A stretch of 64,000 nt of DNA, from positions 32,601,795 through 32,665,794 of the forward strand of contig NC_092670.1 of NCBI RefSeq assembly GCF_964355755.1. Reading direction: 5' to 3'. Source of the DNA: Antedon mediterranea. Taxonomy: Eukaryota > Echinodermata > Crinoidea > Comatulida > Antedonidae. The notes below the pieces were generated by a model. It saw only the letters and a list, made by a program, of their open reading frames with translations, was not told the DNA's origin and searched no databases. Below, piece after piece: positions 20,543 to 35,500 of the stretch; the first letter of the stretch is position 1; each line of letters begins with the position of its first letter. The position numbers were made by a program, and so were the translations under genes.

Positions 20543-23500
20543 CTTTCTTCGTACTACAACCTTAAATATTAAGTACATAGATAATAATAGTTGAGTAGAT
20601 AGTGAGTAATGGATATGGTGTGTCCATTGGGGAACACACCGGTTATAAAATGTCAATATTTCTTGATTCAACAAATCACATCAACACTAACTGCCACTTG
20701 GAACCCTAATTTCAGTCCTTAAGACCAATTTAAACAGACGAGAGTTAATGGTAATAAGTAGAAATCATAATTGTAGAATCTGGGGTGCGGACAGGCAGTG
20801 CGGAAAAGATACAGATTTTATGTGGTACAAGCTACATACTTTTCCAGTTACCATTACCTCTCGTCGAAATAAATATTATGCAAATTAGGTAAGCTGGACA
20901 AACATAGAAAACTTCTACAAGGCGTAAGAAAAACAAAAGCAATTTGAAAAGGATGAATGAAATAAAAAATAGAAAAAAAACCTAAGTAAAGTTAAAAAGG
21001 ACACACTACTGAAGCTAGAAAAAAGGTTAGATGATTTGGAAAATTGATCTAGGCAAAATAACATAGTTCTATGGGGTGTGCCTGAAGGCTTGGAAAACTT
21101 CTTTATTTATTTTTAGATATCCTTAAATCGTTTAAAAAAAATGATAAATATATATAAGTTGAAGTCGAGCGCGTCATAGCCCTATGGGAAAATTATCCTG
21201 TGCTCCAGCCGCTTCCAGGTCAACACCATAACCAATTCATGTAAAACTCCTTTGGTACACAGACACAGATATTTGAACATTTAGAATTTCTTTAAATGGT
21301 GCTCAACTTTTAGAATTACCGTTAAAATTTTAATGTACCTCTTCAAGTTTATAAATAAAGTTAAATGTTTATTATTACAAAAATATTAAGTTTAATGTTA
21401 GCCCTTGATCCTTATATTTCTTTTAAGTTTTTATAAAGTTGTTTCTTTCTTATTTAATTATTGTTGTTAGACCAAATATCCATTGACTAATTTATTTTTG
21501 TGACAGGAGTAAAACTTTGACAATTTAAGAGATAGCTATTTTTTGGGTCCTTTTCATATATTGTATTGTATATTGTGAATAAAGAATGATTACTATATTC
21601 TTTCAATTTTAGTGGCTGCAAAAGAAGAATTATTATTGTTTAATGTTGATATAAGGTTTACGGTACACCACGTATGTAGTTCTGAAAAGACAGAATGCTT
21701 TCTCACTCATTTTCATTTTTTCATTTCATTTTATTTATTCGACACAATCAACACAAATATGCACCATGACATGTGAGTGTCCGCAACCCTCCCCCCCCCC
21801 CAAGGATGATTGGAGCATATTGATTGCAAAAGTCGAGTACCGCAACAGTTTTTTTTCACAACTACGTATGTGGTGTACCGCAACATTTGATTTCACCGTG
21901 CAAACCTTCAAACAAGTGTGCAGAGGGTTAGAAATTAGTGATAAATTGTAAAGGTTGCCCTGTTTAGAAAATTGAACCTAAAACTCCATAAACCGTATTA
22001 TGTAAGTTAATATTAATGAAAGACCCATTCCCTATAAACGTTTTGTAAAAATAATGCATATATATTACTTTAAAAACATTAAACCAGGTCATTCAAAGAA
22101 ACAATGTACTACGTAAGTAGCTCGCCGTAAATATCGTCTCGTGGACGGTCTTTAGGCGTAGCCCAGCTAGGCTTAATTTTGCAGACATAGCTGGTAAACA
22201 GAAGTAACGTACTGTACGAACATCGTACGCTAGCTATTGCGACCTTAAATTAGAACTTAAAAAACATAGGGAATGGGACTTAGCTTAGCCTTCAAGACAC
22301 CAAACAAAAATTTACTTTACCACATACAGTAGAGTATCCAGAATGTTATCAGAGCAAACACTCTTTAACTAAAAGGCATGACAGAGTAGTACCTGTGCAA
22401 CAACATTACTTTTTTTAATAAATGAAGCAATTTTGTTAATAATAGTAGGCCTATAAATACATGTTTATCATTTTTAGATAGCCCAGTTGCTTCAATTCTG
22501 TCCCTTGCTCAGTTCTTGTATACTCCTCAGAACATGTGCTGTATGCCTCATGCCTTCTAGCCTTTCTGGCCATCCTCATTTGTAAACACACTTAGTTATT
22601 CTTAAATGATTTGTCTGCAACTTATTAAAAACATTGCTCGTTAGAGTAGCCAGGCTAAGTTGTAGGCCTAGTTAGCAATTGAAACTGAGCCTGGCCAGGT
22701 CTTGAAATAAAAACAAATATTTTGGCCTTATTTCTTCCAACAATTGTATGACAGCAGCTGGTGAGTCATCTCCCCTCCCACCTCCCCACACACACAAACA
22801 AAAAAACACAACCCTTTTTTATAATACCAAGGGTATGACAGGAGGTAGATTTGGGGCTTGTTTGCAACACTGGAATTGGCGACTTGGACATTTTAAACAT
22901 GGCAGAACATGCATGATACTATCTCAAATGCAGAAAACGAAAAACTAGATTTTGATATTTGTTGAGAGATTAAATTTCTAACCCTGCCCATAGTGTAAAA
23001 TAGTTGTAAAGCAACATGGATTACCTTTAAGAGCTTCTAATCCACCAGATGGCTTCCATACAGGTTTTCTCTTCGCTCCTTTGGCACGTTGTTGCTCAAG
23101 GAACTCATCCCAACGTGGCAGATCTTTCTTCAAAAGAATCTGCATGTGGTTCCAAAATCTGAAAAAAAAAACAAAAAAACATTGTTAACTTAATGTGAAT
23201 AATGTGAGTTTAAAACCTTCTCGTTCTTAATCTAATCTAAGGTTGGCATAACAGTGCAACAGATGCTATGCGATCAGTTCAGTGGGTTCCGATTTCAGTA
23301 AGTTTAAGGATATCTAGACCTACATTTTTTTTACCTAATTTAAGGGCACACACTACATTTACGATTAGCGTACGCAATGTCTACTCAAGACGAATAGCGT
23401 AACGGATGATGATGATGATGACACTACATTTTATGTAAAAATAAAAACTATATGGACCTATTGCGATATATTTTCCGTCTTTAAACGGTTAAAAATGTGA

Positions 23501-26500
23501 AAAATAAGTAGATTCTAATAATGTTAACGGCCTGCTATAAATCCCAACATGCATCGTGCACAGATTGATATTTTCATATTGTGATGTAATGCACCCACTT
23601 CGACCAATCGCGTGAAAGGGTAAACAAATAAAAGGACCATAGAACAGCGAAAATACCAGGTCTTCCCCAATTTGTATTAATGGATTCTGCCAAAGAAAAA
23701 AAGACAAATAATTCAATGAGACAACGTCAGACTAGGCCTATAGCTAGCGTACAATGTTACCGCTCTTTACCAACTAATCAAGGTCAACAATTGCAGGTCT
23801 AGTGTCTTTAAAATAGCATGCCTCATTTGCCGTTCACTTTAGTTCCGCACCTAGTTACTGAAGAGATTTACTTTCTAAATGGAATGTAGGTTGCAGTACA
23901 CATCCTAGTATCAGTGATATTTAACAGTCCCACAAACTAAATGAAAGACATTAGCTGACCACTCATTTTCCGTTGCTGGACCAAGAAGCTTGAACAATTT
24001 GCCAAATTACATTAAACATTTGGATGACTATAAAATTATCATAGAAATGGGCGGTATATAAATGTTAATCTTAGGCAAGATTGCTATGCTGTGGGCATGA
24101 AGATAATCCTGTGCCACAGAAATTGCACAGTAAATCTACTAGTTCTACTAAGCTGAAATGAAAAGAAACAGGGACACTCAGTAAAAGTTTCAATTTTACC
24201 AAATAACAAAAAGAAATGATAGTTACAGATAATGGAAAGTATCCGGTTCACGAGAGATTCGATTGTTGAATCCGATGTAGAGGTTGTCCCAAAACAGACC
24301 ATGTACAACAGTCTCTCGATGAACACCCATTCGATTCTTCATCTAAAATAAATTAATAATTAAAACCAACTATCAGTTTCAATTGTTTACATGGCCGTTT
24401 GTGTAAACACTAGTACAAAGATTCCAAAAAGAAATAAAAGTTTAACATTTAGAATAGTGACTGGGCTTTTGCATCGAGACGGTAGATGAAATACAAAACA
24501 TTCATCTGGGCGTGTATAAGCTAAGTACAATAGGACCTTTATTTTATGTACGGTACGGGACCAAATGACTACGTAAAACATGGGATTTGTAAAATCAAGA
24601 TTGCTTAAATTGACCCCCAAATACATATGATCATAGCTAAAAAGGCAGACGTAATTGCCTACTTTACTTGCTGCATGCTAACTAATCTAGGCCTAGCTAG
24701 ATATGAGGCCTAGCTGTGAGGCCTAACTATAAAAGTATATGCAGGCTGTGTGATGTTTAAATTAAGTGTTATAAATAAAAAATTAATGTTCTTGCTTTTT
24801 CTATCAGTAAAAACAGTCGCTGCTGTAGGAGGAATGCCTGTATGTGGCATGCGTTTGTTGCTAAATTGCGCCTCAATGTAAGAAAATAACACTATTTATG
24901 CCGAGTCAAATGGTCGAGCGGTTAAGGCAGGGGCGCTGTTTACCGTACCTAAAGAGCCAACAACATCGGCAAGGGTTCGAGGTCGACTCGCTCCTAGTTC
25001 TGGTGGTGGAACAAGTCTTCTCGGATAAGGACTATAAACCGTAGGTCCAGTGTACACAGTTATAACTTGTGTGCACTTTAAAGAACACAGTTCATTATTC
25101 GAAAAGAGTAGGGGGTTACCCCGGTGAACTAGTTCGCAAAATAGCCCCTGTATCAGGGGATTACCACCTATCTGATAGGACAGTGATTAATTCACTATTG
25201 GTAATCCTTGGCCACATTGCCTAAAGACATAAAAAAAAAAAAAAAAAAAAAATTACTTAAAATTATGACGTCATCGGTCATTTTATGCGTACGTAAAATC
25301 CAGGGAATGTAAAATCATGGTATGTAAAACAGAGGTTCTAATGTATATACCATTCTGTTCCATTATCGGGGACTATATTTTGGCTGCAATGTTTGATCTG
25401 ATAGACGGAGCAAAGTTTATGCCACCATTTTGAAACTTTTCAACAATAAAAAAAACTTACTTCAAGGTAGCTATGCTCTCGTTGTGGTCTTTCTGTTGGA
25501 TATGTTGGTTTTCTACCATTAAAATCAACAAGAAAATTATAACCACCTTCGATTGGTTCAAAATTATCGTCCGTCTCAATCATCTGAAAAAAAAAAAAAA
25601 ATTTAAGTTTTTTCACCAAACACTCTTGATTAAGACTAAATCTTGCTTTCCACAATATAATCAAATGTATCCAACATTCCTGAACTGTGATTGGTTGGAA
25701 ATGGATATAAATATGCAGCAACAAACTCACCCTTTTCAATCCGCCTAGTGAAAAATTGTATCACATAGTAGAAAAGAATATGGGACCTTTGGTAATTTAA
25801 ATTTTCTGCTATATAAGCCAAAAGTATTACGTCTTCAACATTATGATGCTGTACTCGAGCTGTTTGACCGGGTTTCAGCCATTAAAAACAATTATTGCAG
25901 GAGATAAGTAAATGTGAAGCATCCTCATATTATTGTGTGCGGGTATTTTTCAAGATGGACATCCATTGGAAAGTGTATACCACAATCGGAAAACACCCCC
26001 ATTTGGGGAAAATTGTTGAACCTAAATTCGTTTTCATTGTCAATAACTAATTATCTATATTATTATTATTATTATAACGCAATTTCATTAGTAAACAGGG
26101 CTACATCAGGTGGTTAAAATCAGTACCGAAAGTATGAACCAACTTTATGTACCATCGAGTAAAAATTCTAGAAGTAACGCACAATTTATCGAATTTTGAC
26201 CTTACGTAAATTTATATATAGATATGATAATACTGCAAAATATATATAACAAATAACAATTACAGGGTGGGAAAACACACGCCCATGCTTACTGTGGTCA
26301 TAAGAAAAAATTATGGTAGTAGTATGTGTCAATATTTGAATGACAGAACATGGGATTGGCAAGCAAGCTTGTCAATGAGCCACAACTTACCCTAATGACA
26401 AGGTTATATTCGTTAAAGCCTGTCCAATTATAATAAAATTGAATCCACTCTGGGTATGCGAAAATTTCGTTGTCATAATTCTTGTTGATTTCATTTACAT

Positions 26501-29500
26501 ACAGGTCAAAATCCCATCTGAATAAAACACAACAAATATTCATAACAATAATGCTACATTACACATATATTATATGAGTGCAAAATAATTTCATGAAGTG
26601 AAAATACCCTCATGAAATTATTTATTCTATTGCACGAATACAATATACAAATACAGTATTTACCAGGCTGACGGGGCATGGTTACCAATATAGCTCAAGG
26701 TGGTCTGGAGACTAATACTATATCCGAGGGATAGTATATCTCTAGATCACTGAGGGCTATATTTTTACCATGCCATGATGAAAGTCTAGTAAATATTTCT
26801 TTTATATACGGTACCATCAGATAAGAGTGAAATTACTTAATCTCACTCTTGCATGGTACCACACAATACGACTGTAGGCTAGGCCAATGCGAATGCACAA
26901 CATGGACTTAGTTGGAGTAGGCCTAACTAGTAGTGCCACAGTTTTGCTGTGAAGAATCAAACAACAACAAAAAGGCCTACAGCACTCCTGCTTTTTTTGA
27001 CAGGCTAAGCCAAGACCTAAATTATTTGAAAAGGCAGGTTGTTCTTCAAACATGATCAGTCCACAGCCTAGCCTGATGTCATGTATGAAAATGTTATCAA
27101 AATGCTTGGTAAATTGTACATTAATTCTACTACAAATAGAAATATGTGTTGGGGATGGAGGCCTGTATTCAATATCCCCTTGAATAAATGCCCCCTCAGG
27201 GGGCATTTATTCAAGGGGATGTTTATTCAAAGTGGGGAATTTATTTGAATATAAAGAAAGTAGGCCTATATAAAATAAATGCTAGCTACATACCTGTCTT
27301 TCATTACTTTGGTACCTTCCTTTGGGTAAGTCACATAATCACTGAAATTTGTAAAAATAATAAGGGTATAAAGCTCTGTCTAAACTATCAAACTAGTTTG
27401 AAAAAAAAAAGTGTGATGTGCCCAAATATGGTAGTGATATGATCATATTTGTCATCATGTCCATATTTGGACACATCACATTTTGTTGTCGCATAAAGTT
27501 TCATAGTGTAGACTGAAATTTTAACAATTCCTTCCTATGATTATGAATATTTTAGGAAGACCTGGGGTTTATAGGTAGCCTGGAAAGCAGTACAAACTGT
27601 ACTACTACAACTGTATCTACTGTTTTAAATAGTAAAAGTTACATTAAATTGTGTGGCTATTCTCGGATATTAATTTTCATGTCAAATCACTATCATATTT
27701 GGGCATATCACTATCATATTTGGGAACATCACTTTTTTTTGGTTAAAATAGTTTGATAGTGTAGACAAATATCTGACTGGCTACTACTACTCCGAAGTGC
27801 CGAAGAAGACCAAGATGTTTCCTAATGAAGCTTTTGATTTGCAACAAACAACCACCTGTACATTGCGGTAGATCGTCACCTGTATTTTTACCCTTTTTAC
27901 GATATTTTAATGACTATGTTTTTATTATTATTATTTCTATTTTAAGATGTTGACAATTAGTGTTTTTTTTTCTGTTTTTACATTGTTATCTATGACAATT
28001 TCCAGCAATGTGTCAAACGGCCAACTAAAATTAAAAAGTAGTGAATTGCCATAAACAGACAAAAATGGAAAAAAATTGTGGAAAGAATGTCGGAAGACGG
28101 AAAACGTTAAGAAGCAGTCCATTACCTGTCACCCGTGATAGCTTTTGCTAAATCAAGTACGGATCCTGGTTCAGGGGTCCAGGTATTAATCTCAGGGGAG
28201 TACTGCTTGATTAGATTATTCAAAGTAGCGGGTCCATTTTTGAAATTTGTTTCTTTGACGTATCTGAAAAAAAGGTTTATTTGAAAGATAAAAATTAGCG
28301 ACAAAAAGACATTACAAAAGCTCTGTTTACAAAATGTATATTTACTCTTTAAATAGCACTCTCTCTATTGAATATTTCAATTTTTGTAAACTGTTTTGTT
28401 TTTATGTAAAAAAACTATATGACATGTTTATGAATTTAAATGTATTTTATTTATAACCGTTATTAATAACCTTATTGGTTGCATAGTATTTCCTTGAAAT
28501 AAAATAAATAAAAAAAATTATTTTACATAAAATATTTATTTTTTCTTCAGTATAAAATATTACAATTTACAATGCTTTTGGTTTGGATCAAATAAATGTT
28601 CTTTGTGATTCTCGATTATCGATTTGGTTTCAGTTTCTGCTCTTAATTTATTCATTATTTTAAGGGATCATGTAAAAAATATTCTACTAGAGTATAAACT
28701 ACATTTTTTACTGATATGAATTTTTATGTTAGGTTGCTTATTTACGTAGAATTTTACGTTACTATAGTCAATGCAATACCATCAACAAATCTTGCTAGAT
28801 AATTGCACAAACAGGAAAAGAGTGAACACAATTTAGTAACTACAGATTAGAATAGTTTCGACATGGTCCCTAAATAGAAATAAAGTAAATACTTACTTGT
28901 CTGATGGATGTGCTTCCACAAAGTATCCAGCAAAAGGGCAGTAAATCTTAGGAGCAACATCTCTCACCACTTGAGTCTTATAATACAGTAGTTTCTTGCG
29001 TTCGTTCTTAACAAACTTTGCTTTCCATTCCTCTGAAATATGTAATTTTTCATGTGAGGTGATCGTAAAATCAAAATGATTCTGGGTATGATCATGGTAT
29101 GATCAACTAGCGTTCCTGTTCTCAACAGAACAGAACATCTATTCATAGAAGCAATTTTTCTTTTGATTTTTTAAAATCAGTTTTGTTAAGGTTTTTCACA
29201 TTTCAGCTTGTAAATTACTTTTAAATTGGTAATAACATTTACACAATTTATATTAATTTATTTTTTATTAAAGTAGCTGTAAACTAAAGTCATAATATCC
29301 AAACAGGTTCAAGTTTTTCCAAGACCATAGTTCTAGTGTTAAGCTCTGTGTACACTTATTAAACTTTATGTGACAAAAAAATGTGATAGGCCCATATATG
29401 GACAAAATGATGTTATATCACTACCATATTTGAGCATATCACTACTATATTTGGTTGGCACATCACACTTGTTGATAGTGTAGACAAAGTTTTAGAACAG

Positions 29501-32500
29501 GTCTTCTCGAATAACTACTTAAAATGGAGGTCCACTACATATACTGTATATGGTTTATGTGCCCTCCTAACGAACCCAGGAAATCTATGAGTAGAGGATA
29601 TCCCAATTATGGGGCCTGCTGTATCTGGTTCAACCTCACCTAATCCCAGTATAGCTTCTTTTGAGCTGTAATAGGGATTATCAAACCACGAAACAAGAAT
29701 AGTTGAACATTATCATCTTCCTGTAATGTGCAGAACGTGTGAGTCAATTTCAGCTTGAGCTCAAAACTTTGATTTGATTTTGGTCTTATATTATTATATA
29801 GTTATTTATTATATTATAGTTTATTCTTCTGTTCTAATTTCCTTTTACTTTGATAACCGCTGAACAAATGTTTTTGAATTTGGGACAGATATCTGTTTGT
29901 CATAATATCATTATAGCAAACACAGCAATTAGAACATTTATTGAACAGTAGGGGTTATCTCAATTACGGGGCCTGCTGTATCTGGTTCTCCCACACCTAA
30001 TCCCAACATATGCTGAACTACAGATGAATGAAGTCAATAAAGAATTGATTATTATTATTCAAGTAAATTAGTAATTTGTAGGTTGTAATTTAATACTAAC
30101 CGTCATAAGAAAAAAAGAAAAAAAAGAAAATTTCTGCCTAGGGTAAATAAGTGATTGACTTGCCTAAAATGAACCGTTTGCTGTCACGTTGTATAAACAA
30201 AATGAGGGGAAATTTAACTGACAGCAAATTTTTTTAAATTGTTAAGTCTTGATTAAATATTATCCTGTACTTTACAGGAAACAAAGATTACCATGGCAAA
30301 TAGTTGTTGAATACATTTCAGAGATTTATTTCAAAGTAAAGAGTAAATAACAAGAGTTCACTGATTTTATTTTATGCATTTAATATAGCCTAAAAATGCT
30401 GAACAAAAGCAATGTGTTGCTGTTTAGGAGCTACAGGCTATTGCATTATCATATAACTTGTAGCATGTATTTTTTGCTAAGAAAATATCTAAAATAATAG
30501 AATTCTTTTTATTTTGTTTATTCAACAAAAATTGCCTGAAACCAAAAAATGCAAATGTAATAATAATAATAACTCCCCCAGGGCTACAGTATATTATAAG
30601 CATAAACCATTGTTAGAGAATGTTAAAAGCTTATAGAGGAATAAGAGAATTGTTTTCCTTTTGTTTATTAAGCATAAAATCTCTGAAGCATAGCCTAAAA
30701 ACAGTAAATGCTATTGTGTATGTATGCATACATTGTCATTACAATACAATGTTGACCCAGTTGCTGAGAAATTTCAAAAATAATATGGTAATACAATCTA
30801 GTACAGTATGAGAACAATTGTTTGTATTATGTTGGCAATTACAATGGCTATTGTTAGATGCCACAGAGAATGTTTAATTATAAAGCATCAACCTTGATAA
30901 TGGAATAATCCGCCTGTACATATCTGTAAAAATTATGAGACATTTAGTCAAGTCAAATTTAAAAATCTTGTATAACTTTTATTGTACAAAGTTTTAAAGC
31001 TTTTTTACTTTATTTTTCTTGTATTTTTTCAAATATGGACGTCTCAGGAGACCAGTACTTTTATTGAAGTAGCTATTCCAGAAAGATTTGTATTGTATTG
31101 TATCTATAATGATGTGCTCTAAAAAGGGTTTCAGTGAAAGTTCACATTGAGGTTCTGTAAAATTTAAAGTCCGGAATTTAATTTTTATTTATTACTGTAC
31201 CGACAACAGCTATAACATAACATTTTCCACACCTATTCTTTTGGTTCCGTCTTGTCTGCAATAGCAGAAATAAAGTCTCCTAATCCCTCCAAACACCAGA
31301 GGGTGCTAAATAATCATGTTACCCCAATGGTAAAAACCAAATAAACGTGTATTTCAATCGCCGTACGAACACGGTCATAGTTGCACAGCTTCTTATCATT
31401 GGACACATGTGATATAATCATACATGTGATATAATCATAAATGTGTATACTCGTCTTGTCATGCAGGTTCAAAACTTGTGGCTTAGCTAACCATACTCCA
31501 CCATATTGACACTGGATTGTGTAATAGCCATAGCTGCCTGAATTTCTGCACGTAAACCTTACATTATACAATGATTGACAATGTAATATGATTCCATGTT
31601 CTACTAATCATATAGACAAACTGACATGCAACAGATAAATGGTAATATTAAACATACCACATGCTATGGTTTTGTATACCTAACACAATATAAACAAAGT
31701 AATCAAAATAAAAGTGTGTGGTATATGATGTTGTTAAGGATGTGTGAGTAGGACTTATACGATGTTTGGAAACTATGACAGCAAATAAGTGTGGGGTCAG
31801 TGGCGGATCTAGGATCTGACGAGGGGGGGTGGCCACGAAAGTGGCGGTCGAGGTGCATTGCACCGAGCGGGGGTAGGTTTGGAAGGGGGTGTCCCCCTAC
31901 CGAGCCTCAGAAAATTTTGAAAAAATAGATGCCTATACACTGTTTAATAGGCTAGAGCAACTGTTTCCATCACATTTAATAACAATTTACTGTTACATAA
32001 TGTAAATTTAAATAAATCCTTCCCAAATACTGTACGGGTCTTTTTTTCGACGAACTAATAATAAACTTTGATCAAAAAACACTTTAAACGAAATGAACAT
32101 TTGGTAATGCGGTATTCCAAAAATGCCTCGATAGCGAATGTTGTGTTGTGTACCATGTTTTGGTGGTCTGTTAACCTCCGATATATACCGTACAGCCGGG
32201 TGAATAACTCAATGTAATTTAGTATACAATGATTGCAGTAATCGCCGTGTCTATAACACAAATCAATAAAACGCCAAATACGTCACACACTTTTTTTCGG
32301 CCGTGTACATACAAGACATTTCATGTTTATTGTATGCCTATGAAATAATAAAAGAACACAATGGGTCTTGTTTATTTTAATCTTTTATACTGCATACCAT
32401 TATTATATAAAAAAATCTTCATACGCGAGAAAAAAGTTCACGATATTACACTCCACTCAGGGGTGTAAATATACCACGCTAACGCTTGCAGACACGGAGG

Positions 32501-35500
32501 GCCAAGGCGTTAATTAAAACTGAAATGGAAAATGGTGGATTTTTGGAGCGCAACTAATGACATCAGCATTTACACGAGGCACGAGCTAGGCAAGTGATGC
32601 TGCTGGTAGTAGAGGAGTGCGTGTGTTTTGAAAATAACTCAGTTGTGGGTATTTTCCGAAGATTTTATATCGCGTTTTCTTTTTAAACTCTTGAATTCAT
32701 AAATATTAATTACATTCTTAGCTCTTTCACAATGTAGGCCTATTTACACAACTAATGCTAACATTAGCTCTAGGCCTAGGCTACTCTTCTTAATTAAAAA
32801 AAAGTCAGGTGAGTCGAATCCACGTCTAGCGACAGTCGTGGGTATGTTGCATCTTTTTTTTTTTTTTGGAGAATTAAGGGGGGTGGCTAGCCCCACCCCC
32901 TAGCTCTGCCACTGGGGGTATGATGAGGAGTATATGAGTAGAATTTTTATCTATAGACATCCTGTAATATGTACAGTGGAGGTGTGACAAGGGCTTGATG
33001 ATTTTATATATTACTGTATGTGTACAATTCCCTTCATGGCCTGACCCCTGACTATTTGTGTAATTTGGTCTCAAAATACTACTTGGGTAGACAAGGACTT
33101 AATTTAAAATCAATGAATAAACTAGGGCTATATTAGCACACTTTTTATAAGCAGGGCCTTCAATTTTCAATTCAATCAAGCGGTGAATTTTTATGGATGA
33201 AATAGATAATTAAAAACTTCTAATTCAGATAGTAGATAGTGTAAAAAAGCACACAATACTTTTATTTGACACAGCAGAGCTATATTAATATAATATTTAT
33301 TAATGAAGTTTTATGCATTTCTATTGAATCCAGATGTGTTTCAAAATCTTACTCCTGATATTAATTATAACATCTTAACCAACATCAATTGGTAATACTA
33401 ATCAAATATTTATTTTAATTATTGATCGAATATATGAAATATCATAGACAAGCTGGGGTTTAAAAACCAGCTGGCACAGTACTATGTGCTTCCGCTGTAT
33501 GTAAGAATAATAATGATTAATATAATTAAAGATATTGATATATTACGAACTAATTAATTTAATCATCCTTAGTTTGTGTTATTTAATAAAAGTACTTTTC
33601 CTGCCATGCATGGTAATGTTGTGTATACTTTACAAGGAATTTGTAAAGTCAAATGGTCTGAACGCCACTCCTTAAAGCCTCTTTTCTTGTCGACACTATA
33701 ATTGCCGATTGTTTTTTTTTTTATCTTGTGTGGGTTCGTCCCACTTTTATTATAGTTCTCTGTTATAAATATAATAATATATGCACATTTATATATTTTT
33801 CTCTTATTTATAAGGTACATTGCTCAAAAAATACATATCTTTTAAACAGTATAAACATAGGCTAAGATTATTTTGATGTTAAAAAGAAACCACATTTACA
33901 TTCATTTACATTTTTAAAAATACAATAGTTAAAATATATAGATGGCAATATGATCAAGTGTAGGAGATGTAGGCCTAGGCATACTACTATCTCTATATTG
34001 ATGGTTCTTTGTTCTCAGTACTATTTATTTATTTTTATTTCAATATGACATGAATAGGAAAAAGTTCACCTAATAGACAATAAAGCAACTAGAATCATAT
34101 TGAGGATCTATACTAGAAGAATAAATTATTCTTGTCACGTATAAGACCCTTTTCAAATCCTAGTCCAAATAGCATTTGGACTAGTCTGAAGACTTAGACC
34201 ACAGCTACTTTCCGGAACATCATTTTATAGTCGTTTTGGCTAGACAGGGCCTAGCTTTGACCGCGCTGTGATGCAACAAAAATAAATGTAGTCAGCACTC
34301 AGCAGCATTTTTCCATCAATTATGTGACGTAATGTACTGTTCTTGCGTTTTAATGTTGTGATATCCATAGAGTTTAACTGGATTCAACTCTATTGTCAAC
34401 GATCGCGACTTGTAGCGGAGCAAGGGTTACTGATAGTTAGATATTAATGTGCCATCAAGTAGAAGAAATACTCAACGGCATGTGACACAGAATTAACCAA
34501 TGAAATTGCAAGGATACATTCATTTGTGTTATAAATATGAAAAAGTTAACTTACCTGTATATTTTCCACCCGAGAAAGTCATAGGAAAGCCAGAGGCACC
34601 ACCAGCAAAGTCACTCATCATTACATCCACATTGTGTGGAAGTTTACCACCATTTGGATTCGTACAATCCACTGTATTTAAAATCAGATGACCTGTACAA
34701 ACCGAATAAATATTATTTACAATCAAAGCTTCTATCATATAAAATATTTTATCATCTAAAGCTCTGTCTACACTATCAAACTGGTTCCAAATATGGTAGT
34801 GACATACCAAAATATGGTAGTGATATGACATCATGCTGTACAGGAAAACTAAATCCCCTAAAAATATGTGTAGTAAACTACAAGAAGAAGGATGTGAATA
34901 TAGAAAAAGATAAAATTTTAGTCCCAGAAGCCCACCTCCAAACTTTGATCAAACGGTGCCAGAAAATAGATATATATAAAGGGACTAGTGCTGTTCCGCC
35001 ATACCACGCCGAGAGTGTTATAGAGTTGCTATCCAATCGAGTTTGAACAATACCATGAAAGCCCCAGTGGTCTAATGGTGATAAAATCTGCATATATCAG
35101 GTAAAATGTTTTGGGTTCGAACTCGGTTGGGGCGACTTTTTCCTCATTCTCACAAATTTCCTCATCTTATCGTTTCAAATTAATTAATACATTTTCCGTA
35201 TATCCCAGGCGGTTTTAATTTGTTCTATGCCTATGGTGTTTTATGTATATTATAAAATGGTTACTATTTGAAAGCATAAAAAAAAAAGATTTTACTTATA
35301 CCTTTATAATCTATGAGAAGGCAAGTATCCATATCAGGGTGAACCCCATCCATCATAATCATAAATCGCAAATCCTTGTTGACCTGTGATAATAGAAGAT
35401 TGTATATTGTAATTGTAGTTTTGTGTCAGGGAGTTGAGTAGATGTTTTGCCCTACTCTGACGTAATTTGTACTTTATACTAAGTACATTTGAGAATACTT

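Noticed and set aside
26817-27206. 129-codon minus-strand ORF
   Set aside because: It overlaps the dispersed repeat with the palindrome and lies in a cmah intron. The N-terminus is encoded by the palindrome itself.
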